Shown: positions 1 through 9,969, counted from the first letter of the stretch. The stretch is DNA of 64,000 nucleotides from Fimbriimonadaceae bacterium (GCA_020850355.1 JADZEX010000075.1:61690-125689); one strand, 5' to 3'. Notes: generated by a model not told the origin, from the sequence alone. Program-made: numbers and translations.

Positions 1-51
1 CCCCAGCTCGCCCGGAGCCTCCATCCGCAGATGGATCTGGGCGATCTGCAC
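1..51 (-). CDS. 5' end of an unidentified protein, runs off the left edge
   Basis: A GTG at 51 opens a minus-strand frame beginning VQIAQIHLRMEAPGELG that stays open to the window edge. It lies just downstream of the AlbA/TPR gene on the same strand. The short peptide reads like protein, but no clear Shine-Dalgarno is visible and 17 residues are too few to identify a family. An overlapping ATG at 53 in another frame is an alternative start. Confidence 0.25.
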   Translation of the reverse strand, partial: MQIAQIHLRMEAPGELG

Positions 52-101
52 ATGGCGGCACGGTCCGCTGCTCGGAGGCGCGCAGCGCCGGCGGCGGCCG
101 C

Positions 102-2057
102 TCAACGGAGCCGCGCGAGCCGCTCCCTGAAGCGTGGCTCACTGGGGAGCAAGCGGACCGCCTCGTCCAGGGCCGCTCGCACTTCCGACTGCGGGCGCCG
201 CAGATACTCCCGCGCCCGCGACAGCTCATACAGCGCCCAAGCCCGCCGCGTGGCCCCTTGCTCCAACTGCAGCGTGCCCTCCAGCAACGCCGCTGCTTCG
301 CGCAGTAGCTTCTCGCGGGCCTGCTCCTCCGTCTGGCGACGCGGCTGCCGCCGCATCGCGCCAGCCAGTTTGAGCTTGGTCTGGGCAAACTCCAGCATGT
401 ACCGCGGCTGCTGCTCTGCGACCAGTCCCGCTCGTAGGAACAGCCGGTGTGCCTCTTTGTGTCGCCCTGCGCGCTTCTCGAGAATCGCTGCCGAGGCGGC
501 GGCCTGGTCGGCCAGATCCAACGGCAATCGACTGAGGACCTGCTGGGCTTCTGCCAACCGTCCCGCGCCGAGGTAGGCGTCAGCCATCGCCAGCACCACC
601 GGCGCGGCTGTGGCGGCGCCCAGATCGGCCTGCCGATAGACCTGGGCCGCGGCATCCAGGTTGCCTTGTTGGCCCTCGATGCGAATCAACTCGGCCGCCA
701 AAGCAGCCGAGTGCGGCGTCGCGGCGAGGGCAGCCTGCAGGCGACGCACGGCGGACTGGTGGTCACCGGTGCCGCGGAGGTAGGCGGCGTCGCGGATCGC
801 CTCGCGCGCCAGGTACTCGGGATGGGCCGGCAAGACCGCCCGGAAGTAGCTGCGGGACTCGTCGAAGTCGAAGCGTGGCGCCGGCGAGCCGTTCTCTCGC
901 AGGCTGCGGTGGATGCGCGGCAGGCCCGTCAACCGCCCTTCAGCGAGTCGCAGCTCTTTCAGGAACTCACCGACGCGCCGGTTCCGCGCGGGCACCGGTG
1001 GCACACTCGCGCCGCTGGCGAGGTGCGCCAGGTCAATCCCATCGACCGGCCCCGGGTAGCTGATCACCTCGATCCGGTCCGGGTACAAGTAGACTTTGGT
1101 CGGCTCGGAGCTCTCGTAGCTGCGGTGGTAAACGGCGTTCACGACCGCCTCCCGGAGCGCTGCGGTCGGGTAGGTGACGTGGTCGAGACGACCCGGCGCG
1201 TCGTCCTGCATCTGGCTGTGACGCACCAATAAGGAATCGAGTCGAGTCAAGCAGCTCCGGACCTGTTCGTGCAACGGGCCTCGGACGACCTGTTCGCCGA
1301 CAGCGTCGCCGTGGCCGTTGAACTCGACGATCTCGACCCGAGCGCCAGGAAACCACTGCTCCGGATCGTCCGCAAAGAACAACGGCGCGACGTTGCGCAG
1401 CAGTCGGTCGCCGTTGCTGCGGATCGTCAGGCGCAGCGCGTCGACGACCGCTGCCAGTTGCGCCGTCTCGGGGAGGTCGCTGCGAACGTCGCGCAGGAAC
1501 TCCCGGATCTTGCTCTCGCGGAGGTCCGCGATGGTTGCTCCCAAGCACCGGCGATCGTCGAACGGCACCCGGGCAGTCTGGTCGATCAGCCGTTGCAGGA
1601 TGGCGCCATCGGCTTTGGCGGTATCGCTGCCAAGCCGCACCCAGGATGCCCGCACCTGGCCCTTCGGACCGCCCACCAGATGCGGCCGCTGGTCCGAAGC
1701 AGGCGCCCAGACCACCAAGACGACCCGCCCATCGACCTGGGCAGGGACGAGCAGCGGCTGGTACTCCGGGCTGATCAGGTGCTTGCACTGGCCCCGGATC
1801 CACTGCTGCGCGGCATCCAGATCCGACTGCGGCAGGCCCTTGACCGGCCGCTGCGCTACGCCATCCGCCTCCTCCACACCTAGCAAGAGGTAGCCACCGT
1901 TGAGGTTCTGCAAGTCGTTCGCGAAGGCGCCAATGGTCCGGATGACTTGGTAGCCCATCACGTCCGGTTCCCAAGTCGCCTTGAGTTCCAGTCGCGCCCA
2001 CTCCACGGCGACGCCGCCGAGCAACTCCTCCACGCCGATTGGCAGCGCCGCCGTCAC
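102..2057 (-). CDS. AlbA_2 (Schlafen-like) / HATPase_c_4 / TPR protein
   Basis: 651 residues. Residues about 20-150 look like the AlbA_2 nucleic-acid-binding domain (ELKATW near 24, then FANDLQNLNGGYLLLGVEE and WVRLGSDT). Residues about 298-410 resemble HATPase_c_4 (ALREAVVNAVYHRSYE, then YPDRIEVISYPGP). The rest, about 425-650, is helical and TPR-like. Proteins with AlbA_2 plus an ATPase fold are usually annotated as ATP-binding transcriptional regulators; some Schlafen-like members occur in phage defence. The frame is open upstream, but GTG at 2057 was chosen because AAGGAGG sits 5 nt before it and the AlbA homology begins just after. It follows the NERD-helicase gene on the same strand after 149 bp, so the pair may be co-transcribed. 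The TPR tail is an unusual addition. The function is inferred, not shown. Confidence 0.8.
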   Translation of the reverse strand: MTAALPIGVEELLGGVAVEWARLELKATWEPDVMGYQVIRTIGAFANDLQNLNGGYLLLGVEEADGVAQRPVKGLPQSDLDAAQQWIRGQCKHLISPEYQPLLVPAQVDGRVVLVVWAPASDQRPHLVGGPKGQVRASWVRLGSDTAKADGAILQRLIDQTARVPFDDRRCLGATIADLRESKIREFLRDVRSDLPETAQLAAVVDALRLTIRSNGDRLLRNVAPLFFADDPEQWFPGARVEIVEFNGHGDAVGEQVVRGPLHEQVRSCLTRLDSLLVRHSQMQDDAPGRLDHVTYPTAALREAVVNAVYHRSYESSEPTKVYLYPDRIEVISYPGPVDGIDLAHLASGASVPPVPARNRRVGEFLKELRLAEGRLTGLPRIHRSLRENGSPAPRFDFDESRSYFRAVLPAHPEYLAREAIRDAAYLRGTGDHQSAVRRLQAALAATPHSAALAAELIRIEGQQGNLDAAAQVYRQADLGAATAAPVVLAMADAYLGAGRLAEAQQVLSRLPLDLADQAAASAAILEKRAGRHKEAHRLFLRAGLVAEQQPRYMLEFAQTKLKLAGAMRRQPRRQTEEQAREKLLREAAALLEGTLQLEQGATRRAWALYELSRAREYLRRPQSEVRAALDEAVRLLPSEPRFRERLARLR

Positions 2058-2206
2058 TGCAGCCTCCTTGCCTTCGCCACCATCATACCCCCTGCTGCGC
2101 ATCGGCCGCCACTGTGTGGCGTCCGGCCCCGGCCGATGGGCTGGCGCACGATAATCTCGGCGACGGGCGCCGCAGGCCAGCTCGCGGCCCCAGCCGGCCC
2201 GCGCAG

Positions 2207-3919
2207 CTACGCCTGCACCGGCTCGCAGAGCTCGCCGAGTCGGCTTTGGACGGTCGGGTCGACGCCCTGGCGCAGCAGAATGCCGAGGCGCTCCTGGGCT
2301 CGCGAGGCGCCGACGTAGAGCACCGTCGGCAGCGCTGGGTGGACCGCCTCGTCGAGGTCGGCCAGGATCACGGCCCGGCGTTCGAGGCCTTTGAAGCGCT
2401 GGATGGTGCTGACCAGGACCTCCCCCGGGCCGGGCGGGTCGTGCTGCGTCAGCCGGTAGTTGCCGAGCTGCTGGCCGGCGGCGAAGGGGCTGCCGGCGGT
2501 GCTGCGGTGGCCAGTCAGGATCACCACGTCGCGGCTCGGGATCTGGCTTTCCTGGATCCACTCGTGCAGCAGTTGCCGCGCGGCGCGCTGCTGCTCGCGG
2601 GCGCCTGGACAGAGCGCCCAGCGCACCGCGGGACCGGGCGGTCCGCCGGCCTCGGCCGGGACCGTCCCAAAGGCGGTGGCGACTTCGTGGATCGGTCGCG
2701 TCGACCGGCAGTTGCGGCTGAGTTGGAACGGCGGCACACCGGTCACCAGGCTACAGCCCGCCGGCAGTGCGCGGGGGTCCTGCCGGAAGAGGTCTTGATT
2801 GCTGTCGTAGAAGACATAGATCGTGGCCTGCTCGGGGCTTGCCAAGAGCAGCATCAGCGCCAGCCAGTGCTCGTCCCGAAAGTCCTGCGCCTCGTCGAGG
2901 ATCAAGGCGTCGAACTGCACCCCCAGCTTGCTGGCGGCGCTGGTCAGCAACTGCGGCAGGGTGTTGTTGAACCAGTCCTGCGTCAGTGGCTCGGGCGGCT
3001 CGGCCGGCAGGCCGGCGGCGGCGGCGAGGTCGGTGCAGTAGCTGTGGAAGTTGTTGGCGACCACCCCGGGCGGGGCGACCGCGGCGAGGTGCTGGCCGAG
3101 GGGGCGGTTGAAGCAGGTCAGCAGCACCCGCTGCCCGGCCGCGGCCAGCCGGCGGGCCTTCTCGACCGCCAGCAGCGTCTTCCCCGAACCGGCGCAACCG
3201 GCGATCAGGGCGCGGCGGTGCTGCTGCAGCAAGTCGAGCACCTCGAACTGCTGTTGCGTCAGCTCCACCCAGCGCTGTTCCAGGGCGGCGTGGCTGATGC
3301 CGCTGGGCAGTTGCACCCAGCCGTCGAGCAGCTCGTTGAGCACCGCCAGGCGCTGTTCGCCGAGCGGTTCGTGGTTGTCGCGCTGCCAGAAGCGCAGGGC
3401 ACGTAGCAGCGCCGGCAACAGGCGGTCGCAGTCGACCGAGTCCAGCAGCCAGTCGCGGTGGGTGTCCGGCGGTAACGGCTGGTCGGCGGCCACCTGCAGG
3501 TCGGGAAACGCCACAGCGTAGCCGGCCTGCACGGCACTGGTGCCCCACGCCGGCCGGCTCGCCAGCGCCTCACGGAGGACCCAGAAGCCGCTCCGGGCCT
3601 GCTCCACCGGATCCCGGCTGTCCCGCCGCGGCCGGCCCTGCGAATCGCAACTGAGCCACTTGCCGAGGTGTCCGAAGTAGGCCATCCGCCCGCCCTTGGC
3701 TTCGATCACCAGCCAGCCGTGGGCGGCGTGGGCGACCACGAAGTCGGCCTCGCCGTCACGTCGCTGCGGATCATCCCGGCCGGCCTGCCAGCGCTCGCTG
3801 TAGTGCGCGTGCCAGCCGTCGGGCAGGTCGGCCAGCAGATCGAACAGCAAGGACTCGGCCCGCCGGGCGGGGTCCTCGCGGACCGCCGCCGGCAACTGCG
3901 GGGGATACATACGTGCCAC
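2207..3919 (-). CDS. NERD-domain nuclease / UvrD-like superfamily 1 helicase
   Basis: 570 residues. The N-terminus (about 15-125) is a NERD nuclease-related domain with a PD-(D/E)XK-like core: D59 in GEADFVV, then E73 and K75 in VIEAKGG. The C-terminal half is a compact SF1 helicase: Walker A GCAGSGKT at 241-248, DEAQD at 342-346, an SRNCRS motif, STIQRFKGLE and the final LYVGASRAQERL motif. NERD fused to UvrD-type helicase is an established architecture for DNA repair and for some defence enzymes. GTG at 3919 gives the full N-terminus and is preceded by GAGGTGG about 10 nt away; ATG at 3910 is an alternative. All catalytic motifs look intact, so the enzyme should be active. Its cellular role is unknown. 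The partner gene on the same strand is the AlbA_2 ATPase downstream. Confidence 0.85.
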   Translation of the reverse strand: MARMYPPQLPAAVREDPARRAESLLFDLLADLPDGWHAHYSERWQAGRDDPQRRDGEADFVVAHAAHGWLVIEAKGGRMAYFGHLGKWLSCDSQGRPRRDSRDPVEQARSGFWVLREALASRPAWGTSAVQAGYAVAFPDLQVAADQPLPPDTHRDWLLDSVDCDRLLPALLRALRFWQRDNHEPLGEQRLAVLNELLDGWVQLPSGISHAALEQRWVELTQQQFEVLDLLQQHRRALIAGCAGSGKTLLAVEKARRLAAAGQRVLLTCFNRPLGQHLAAVAPPGVVANNFHSYCTDLAAAAGLPAEPPEPLTQDWFNNTLPQLLTSAASKLGVQFDALILDEAQDFRDEHWLALMLLLASPEQATIYVFYDSNQDLFRQDPRALPAGCSLVTGVPPFQLSRNCRSTRPIHEVATAFGTVPAEAGGPPGPAVRWALCPGAREQQRAARQLLHEWIQESQIPSRDVVILTGHRSTAGSPFAAGQQLGNYRLTQHDPPGPGEVLVSTIQRFKGLERRAVILADLDEAVHPALPTVLYVGASRAQERLGILLRQGVDPTVQSRLGELCEPVQA

Positions 3920-4050
3920 AAGCGTCCACCACCTCTGCGTCGATCGCCCAGCCCGACCCAGCCAGCAGCATTCGACACGGCCCGCTGGCGCCCTGCCCCC
4001 TGTTCGCCAACCGGCTCTTGTGGTATCGGTAAGGCGCTTCGGAGGTACCT

Positions 4051-4803
4051 ATGAAGCCCATCGCTCTGCAGCTCTACACCCTGCGTGAGGCCGCCCAGGC
4101 CGACTTCGCCGGGGTGCTCCAACAGGTCGCCGAGATCGGCTACGTCGCCGTCGAGTTCGCCGGCCTGCACGGCGTCGCGCCGGTGACGGTCAAGCAGTGG
4201 TGCGACGACCTCGGCCTGCAGGTCTGCAGCGCGCACATGGCGTTGCCGACGGCCGACAACGCCGCGCAGTTGATCGACGAGTGTGGCGCCCTCGGCTGCA
4301 CCAAGCTGGTCTCCGGCTACGGCCCCGACCAGTTCAAGACCCTCGAACTGTGCCGCGCCACCGCCGCGCGGTTCCAACAGGCCGCCGAGCTGCTGCAGCC
4401 GGCGGGCATCAAGTTCGGGATGCACAACCACTACTGGGAGTTCGAGGCGATCGACGGTCAGATGCCGGAAGACGTCGTGCTGGCCGCGGCGCCGAGCATC
4501 TTCGCCGAGCTCGACGTCTACTGGGCCGAGGTCGGCTGCGGCGATGCGCCAGGGTCGGTGAAGCGCCTGGCGGCGCGCTGCGATCTGCTGCACATCAAGG
4601 ACGGCCCGGTCGAGCCGCGCTCACCGATGACCGCGGTGGGGCAGGGCAAGGTGGACCTGCCGGCGGTGATCGCGGCGGCTGACCCGAGCGTCACCGAATG
4701 GCTGATCGTCGAGCTCGACGCCTGCGCCACGGACATGCTGCAGGCTGTCCGCGACAGCTACAGCTACCTGGTCGGCCAGGGACTGGCCCGCGGCAACCGC
4801 TGA
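4051..4803 (+). CDS. Sugar phosphate isomerase/epimerase (xylose-isomerase-like TIM barrel)
   Basis: 250 residues, typical length for the AP_endonuc_2 / IolE-IolH-type TIM-barrel family. Family features are the opening ALQLYTLREA strand, EIGYVAVEF, KFGMHNHYWEF with metal-ligand type residues, FAELDVYWAEVG, LLHIKDG and WLIVELDAC near the end. Such enzymes isomerise or epimerise keto-sugars or inositol derivatives using a divalent metal; the substrate cannot be read from the sequence. Start ATG at 4051 has GGAGGT 5 nt upstream. It is a single plus-strand gene, divergent from the NERD helicase with 131 bp between the starts. It fits the general sugar-catabolism theme (compare the Gfo/Idh/MocA gene at 36969), but no operon partner is adjacent. 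Confidence 0.85.
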   Translation: MKPIALQLYTLREAAQADFAGVLQQVAEIGYVAVEFAGLHGVAPVTVKQWCDDLGLQVCSAHMALPTADNAAQLIDECGALGCTKLVSGYGPDQFKTLELCRATAARFQQAAELLQPAGIKFGMHNHYWEFEAIDGQMPEDVVLAAAPSIFAELDVYWAEVGCGDAPGSVKRLAARCDLLHIKDGPVEPRSPMTAVGQGKVDLPAVIAAADPSVTEWLIVELDACATDMLQAVRDSYSYLVGQGLARGNR

Positions 4804-4913
4804 GCGCCACCGGCCGTGACCGCTGTTGCACGTGCCACAGCCGACCGGCGACGGCGGCCGACGAGGTGCTCTGCGGCCGGCTGGGCTGCTGCCCGCGCGG
4901 CAGCCCAGCCGAC

Positions 4914-4948
4914 CCCAAAACAAAACCGCCTTCCCGGGGGAAGGCGGT
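4914..4948 (-). terminator. Rho-independent terminator after the distal Flp pilin gene
   Basis: A perfect 10-bp inverted repeat, CCGCCTTCCC / GGGAAGGCGG with a 2-nt loop (4926-4947, plus a flanking A-T pair), is followed on the minus strand by TTTTGTTTTGGGG. It lies 27 bp beyond the stop of the pilin gene at 4975. Confidence 0.75.
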
Positions 4949-4974
4949 GAGTGGGACGCCTGGCTGTGGGCGTT

Positions 4975-5142
4975 TCAGACGGCGGACGTCACCATGCGGT
5001 CATTGACCGTAGTGTACGTGTCCTTCACGCGCCGTCCCAGCACGGTCAGGATCGCGATCGCGACGATTGCCAACAAAGCTGTCAGCAGACCATACTCGAC
5101 CAGCGTCTGGCCATCCTCTTCGGCCCACAAGCGCATGTACAT
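4975..5142 (-). CDS. Flp/Fap-type pilin, copy 2
   Basis: 55 residues with the Flp pilin core WAEEDGQTLVEYGLLTALLAI: a short polar leader, E next to the cleavage region, the conserved (E)YGLL and one hydrophobic segment of about 20 residues, then a short polar tail. Flp pilins are secreted by Tad-type machinery and polymerise into adhesive pili. The start at 5142 was chosen because it gives exactly the length of the neighbouring paralogue (55 residues) and has GGTGGATGG upstream; in-frame ATGs at 5154 and 5169 would only add an unalignable leader. It lies 68 bp downstream of the paralogue and ends before a strong terminator, so the two probably form one transcript. No tad/cpa/rcp assembly genes are in the window. 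Confidence 0.85.
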   Translation of the reverse strand: MYMRLWAEEDGQTLVEYGLLTALLAIVAIAILTVLGRRVKDTYTTVNDRMVTSAV

Positions 5143-5210
5143 TGGTTGAGCCATCCACCGCGCCCGCATCTGACGACTAATCTACCGCCGGGCGCAGTCC
5201 GCCGATCGTC

Positions 5211-5378
5211 CTAGGACGACTTCGTGGTCATGGCGTCGTTGACCGTGACGTAGACGTCGCGGGACTTGCGACCCAGCACGGTCAGGATCGCGATCGCCAC
5301 CACGGAGATCAGGGCCGTCAGGAGACCGTACTCGATCAGGGTCTGGCCCTCTTCCTCAGCGAACAACCGAGTCATCAT
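5211..5378 (-). CDS. Flp/Fap-type pilin, copy 1
   Basis: 55 residues, MMTRLFAEEEGQTLIEYGLL at the start and then a hydrophobic helix. It is closely similar to the pilin at 4975 over the leader, EGQTL(I/V)EYGLL and VAIAILTVLGR, diverging in the last 15 residues (SRDVYVTVNDAM versus VKDTYTTVNDRM). ATG at 5378 is preceded by GGTGGTGAG; the second ATG at 5375 is possible. The open frame continues far upstream, but that extension is the opposite reading of the YfhO-type gene and is not coding. The duplication looks recent and tandem. It is likely co-transcribed with the downstream copy and terminated at about 4926. Confidence 0.87.
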   Translation of the reverse strand: MMTRLFAEEEGQTLIEYGLLTALISVVAIAILTVLGRKSRDVYVTVNDAMTTKSS

Positions 5379-5542
5379 CTTGCACTCACCACCTTTCGGG
5401 TTGGTTTCAAACCTGCCGCCGAGCTTGCGCCCTAACGGCCGGAAACGACCTCTCGGACTGCGGCCCCTTTGTGTCGCTTGATCTCCGGGGTCCGCCAGGC
5501 TGGTCGCCTCCACCGGGTATCTACCACAGCCCGGCCCGGATC

Positions 5543-7624
5543 TTAGGTGCCTCGACCGCGCAGACTTGAACAAGTTGTGACGAGCGCTGCCAGCCAGCCC
5601 AGCGAGAGCAGCGCGGCGAACAGGCCGAGGCGCAGACTGGCCGGCGCGTACCAGCCGCGCAGCAGGCCTGCCGGGCAGCGCTCGAAAGCCGTCACCAGCG
5701 CCGACGGCGACGGCACCGGCGGCTGCGTGAAGCGCCAGCCCGGCACCAGCGGCAGCGTCAGCTCCAGGCGCGCCGCGCCGCTGGGCAACAGCACCGCCAG
5801 CCGCTGCGGCGTGCCGCCCCGTGGCAGGGCCGGGCCGCCCCGCGCGCGGACCAGCCCTGGCGGCGCCGGATAGGGCTGCCAGCGCTGGCCGTCCCACTCG
5901 CCCCGCACGCCGAGTCCGCCGAGCGTCGCCGCGCGCTGGGCCCAGTCGCCGGCCGTGGCGGCCTGCAGCGCCGCCAGAGTCGCCGCCGGTCGCAGCGGGT
6001 CGTAGCCCCACACCGTCCGCAGCCCGCTGCCCAGTGCCACGTGGGGAGTCAGCGTGCGGCGGGTGCCCGGCAGGCAGTCGGAGGGTGGGTAGTGCGCGAA
6101 GTTGAAACACTGCTCGGCCGACTCCTCGGCACTCGGCGCCAAAACCAGCGCACCCCGCGGGATGTTCTCGGGTGGCGGCTGAGTCACCGCGGTCAGCGGC
6201 GCCACCGGGTTCAAGCCGTGCCCGTAGACCGTCAGATCCAGCGCCAGTAACGCCACCAGCCACCGCCTCCGGGGCGCTGCCGCCGCGGCGCGGGCCGCCG
6301 TCAGCAGGGCCAGCAAGGCGAGCAGTTGGAGCGTCAGCGCCTCGCGCCAGCCGGCCGCCAGCGGCGCCAGGTTGGCGACCTGTTTGAGCGGCGACCAGGC
6401 CAGCAGCGCGGCCAGCGCCGCGGTCAGCAGGTCGCCCGGTGCCAGCACGGTCAACACCAGGGCCGTGGCGACACCGGCCAGCAGCCCAGTGGCCACACGC
6501 CGTAGCCGGTCGTCCAGGCGGTCGTAGCCGGCGGCCGCCAGGACGGTCAGGGCGAAGGTGCTGTAGAGCGTGAAGCGGGCCGGGTCGCGGAAGATCCGCA
6601 GCGGTGGAAGCAGCTCGTAGGCGAGGCGGTAGAGCGGTGTGTAGCGTCCCAGCGCCAGCGCCAGGCCGACCGCGGCGGCGCCCCACCAGAACCCGACCCG
6701 CCGTTCCTGCGCCCGACTCGCGCAGAGCGCCAGCGGGACGGTCAACGCGCCGGCGTACCAGGTCATCTCCCAGTACGGCCCGACACCCAGATAAGGCAAG
6801 CGCCCGGCCGGACAGCCGAAGAGGTTCGGCGCCAGCACCGTCAGCACCTGAAACGGGGGCAGGTTGAAGCGGGCGACATCGTCGAAGGTGAAGCCGCTGC
6901 GCGGCGACAGCCGCAACAGCTCCGCGGTCGGCAGGAGTTGCGCCAGCCCCACGCCGCAGCCGGCCAGCAGACCGACCAGGCCCCACCGCCAGGCGGTCGC
7001 GCTGCGCAGTGGGCGGGGCGTCGAGACCCACCAGGCCGCCAGCAGCGCCAGTTGCAGCACGCTCATCTGGGCGTGCCCGCTGAGCCACTGCAGGCCGACC
7101 AGCACTCCCAGCAGCGCCGCTGTCCGCGGGCCGGGCCGCTGGCGCAACCGCTCGGCCGCCCAGAACAGCCAGGGCAACCAGGCGATGGTGTAGCCCAGCG
7201 AAGGGAACTGCTGCTTGCTGACGAGGTAGCCACCCAGCCCGTAACCGAGTCCGGCTACCAGGCCGGCCGCCCGACTCCGGCCGAGTGCCCGCGCGAAGCA
7301 GTAGCTGCCGGCGGCGGCCAGGTGGAGGTGCAGCACCAGCCCGGCCGCCACCGCGACCACCCCCGGCAGGGGCAGCAGGTGCGGCGGGTAGAGCACCGCG
7401 CTCTGGTTGTTGGCCAGGAACGGCAGCCCGAGGTAGACGTCCGGCAGCCACAGCGGCAACCGTCCGGCCAGCACCTGCTGCGCCGCGAAGTTGCGCCAGG
7501 GGATGAACTGCAGGGTCAGGTCGCCGTAGTAGGGCACGCCGCCGGCCAGCACCGGCGCGGCCAGCAGGGCCACGGCGGCCAGCAGCAGCAACTGAGCCTG
7601 AATCTCGCGCCGAGCACTGTTCAC
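5543..7624 (-). CDS. YfhO-family multi-pass membrane protein
   Basis: 693 residues. After a cytoplasmic start the protein has a first membrane helix (LLLLAAVALLAAPVLAGG), then a loop with YYGDLTLQFIPWRNFAAQQVLAGRLPLW, the hallmark N-terminal pattern of the YfhO/GT-C-like membrane family, and about 11-12 helices. A soluble segment (about 520-660) ends in a final helix. YfhO members are thought to act in glycosylation of envelope polymers using lipid-linked sugars. GTG at 7624 is taken as the start because the homology begins there; only a weak AAGG is upstream. It is divergent from chrA, 139 bp away, and its 3' side faces the pilin genes transcribed the same way. Confidence 0.75.
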   Translation of the reverse strand: MNSARREIQAQLLLLAAVALLAAPVLAGGVPYYGDLTLQFIPWRNFAAQQVLAGRLPLWLPDVYLGLPFLANNQSAVLYPPHLLPLPGVVAVAAGLVLHLHLAAAGSYCFARALGRSRAAGLVAGLGYGLGGYLVSKQQFPSLGYTIAWLPWLFWAAERLRQRPGPRTAALLGVLVGLQWLSGHAQMSVLQLALLAAWWVSTPRPLRSATAWRWGLVGLLAGCGVGLAQLLPTAELLRLSPRSGFTFDDVARFNLPPFQVLTVLAPNLFGCPAGRLPYLGVGPYWEMTWYAGALTVPLALCASRAQERRVGFWWGAAAVGLALALGRYTPLYRLAYELLPPLRIFRDPARFTLYSTFALTVLAAAGYDRLDDRLRRVATGLLAGVATALVLTVLAPGDLLTAALAALLAWSPLKQVANLAPLAAGWREALTLQLLALLALLTAARAAAAAPRRRWLVALLALDLTVYGHGLNPVAPLTAVTQPPPENIPRGALVLAPSAEESAEQCFNFAHYPPSDCLPGTRRTLTPHVALGSGLRTVWGYDPLRPAATLAALQAATAGDWAQRAATLGGLGVRGEWDGQRWQPYPAPPGLVRARGGPALPRGGTPQRLAVLLPSGAARLELTLPLVPGWRFTQPPVPSPSALVTAFERCPAGLLRGWYAPASLRLGLFAALLSLGWLAALVTTCSSLRGRGT

Positions 7625-7723
7625 GGCGACGACCTTCGGCCCGCCCGGCGGGCTTCCTGCCGGCGGCCCGGCCGGGGCGCGGGGACCGCGTGGAACAGCG
7701 GCGCCGCAGCCACCGCGCTGCCA

Positions 7724-7735
7724 GGCACCATACTG
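7724..7735 (+). promoter_or_regulatory. Possible -10 element before chrA
   Basis: GGCACCATACTG contains a -10-like CATACT about 30 nt before the chrA start. The identical 12-mer occurs in front of queD on the minus strand (12927-12938), also just upstream of the start. No convincing -35 is visible at either site. Confidence 0.25.
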
Positions 7736-7763
7736 TCGTCGGGGCTTGGGGAAGGTGGTCAGC

Positions 7764-8942
<1,179 letters not shown>

Positions 8943-8985
8943 GACTCGCCTCAGATCACGCACGGCCACCGCCACGCGGGTGGGG

Positions 8986-9969
8986 TTACCAGGAGGCCTG
9001 CAACTGCTCGGCCAGCCAGGCGATCTGGCGTTCGACCTGGGCCGCGCCGCCGCCCTCGTGCTTGTTGTAGGGGTAGACCGCAATCTGTTTGCCAAAGTCG
9101 TTTTCGGGCAATGGGCAGGCGTGGTAGGCGGCGTAGACCGTGCTCGGCGGGCAGACATCGTCCCACAGGCCGACGCTCCAGAGCGAGCGGCCGGCGGGGT
9201 TCATGCCGGCCGCGAGGTTGTGGCCGTCGAAGTAGCTCAACGTCCGCAGCGCCGTGGCGATGTGCTCGGGGTAGCGCGCGAAGTAGCGCTGCAGTTCGAT
9301 GTACGGGCCATTGGCCGAGATGTCGATGGCCCGCGGGTAGTGACACAGGAACGGCACGTCGGGCAGCGAGAGCATCACCCGCGAGTCCAACCCGGCGACC
9401 GCGATGGTCAGCCCACCGCCCTGACTGCCGCCCTTCACTGCCAGCTTGCTGGTGTCCAGCTCGGGCCGCTGGCAGACGAAGTCGACGGCGCGGACGCAGT
9501 CGGTGTAGGCGCGGCGGTAGTAGTAGTCGGTCGGCTCCAACAGCCCCTGGGTCATCCAGCCGGTGATCGTGCCGTTGCCGTAGCCGCCCAGGTCGCCGGT
9601 CTCGCCGCCCTGACCGCGCGTGTCGACCGCCACCACGCCGCAGCCGAGCATCACCCACGGCAGGTACTGGTGGACCCAGCCGGCGCCGCCGCTGTAACCG
9701 TGGTAGCAGATCAGCGCCGGCACCGGGCCGCTGGCGCCTTCGGGGAGCAGGTACCAACCATTGACGCGCTGCCCGCCGTAGCCGGCGTAGCTGAGGCGGT
9801 GGACCAGCACCCCGTTGGCGGGGTAAGGCACCGGCTCGACCAGGGCGTTCAGCGGATGCTGCCGCGTGGCGGCGAGAGTCTGCTCCCAGAAGGCCGCGAA
9901 GTCGGGCTCCCTGGTCAGTTCCGGGCGGTACTCCAGCAGCTTCGCCAGCGGCATGTCAATGGACGGCAT
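8986..9969 (-). CDS. Acetyl xylan esterase / cephalosporin-C deacetylase (AXE1, CE7-type)
   Basis: 327 residues, the length expected for CE7 esterases. The alpha/beta-hydrolase pattern is complete: oxyanion region ICYHGYSGG at about 87-95, RGQGGETGD, nucleophile motif GGSQGGGL with S182, an acid in LPDVPFLCHYP, and the catalytic His in YNKHEGGG near the C-terminus. CE7 enzymes remove acetyl groups from xylo-oligosaccharides and cephalosporin C in the cytoplasm. There is no signal peptide, consistent with an intracellular enzyme. ATG at 9969 has AAGGAG 8 nt upstream. It follows the DUF4091 gene's stop convention on the same strand (55 bp separates this start from that stop), so the two may share a transcript with the secreted protein upstream. 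Confidence 0.88.
   Translation of the reverse strand: MPSIDMPLAKLLEYRPELTREPDFAAFWEQTLAATRQHPLNALVEPVPYPANGVLVHRLSYAGYGGQRVNGWYLLPEGASGPVPALICYHGYSGGAGWVHQYLPWVMLGCGVVAVDTRGQGGETGDLGGYGNGTITGWMTQGLLEPTDYYYRRAYTDCVRAVDFVCQRPELDTSKLAVKGGSQGGGLTIAVAGLDSRVMLSLPDVPFLCHYPRAIDISANGPYIELQRYFARYPEHIATALRTLSYFDGHNLAAGMNPAGRSLWSVGLWDDVCPPSTVYAAYHACPLPENDFGKQIAVYPYNKHEGGGAAQVERQIAWLAEQLQASW

Noticed and set aside
2058..2561. Upstream extension of the AlbA_2 gene by 168 codons
   Set aside because: The extra part is Pro/Arg-rich without family similarity and lies across the end of the helicase gene; a strong SD at 2057 marks the start.
4879..4910. Hairpin GGCTGGGCTGC...GCAGCCCAGCC as the terminator of the isomerase gene
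   Set aside because: It has no T-tract on the plus strand. It may be a weak or factor-dependent terminator, so only the neighbouring hairpin with a T-rich tract on the minus strand was listed.
5379..7451. Long upstream extension of the pilin copy 1 frame
   Set aside because: It is antisense-phase reading of the YfhO-type gene on the same strand in another frame; the pilin is only its last 55 codons.
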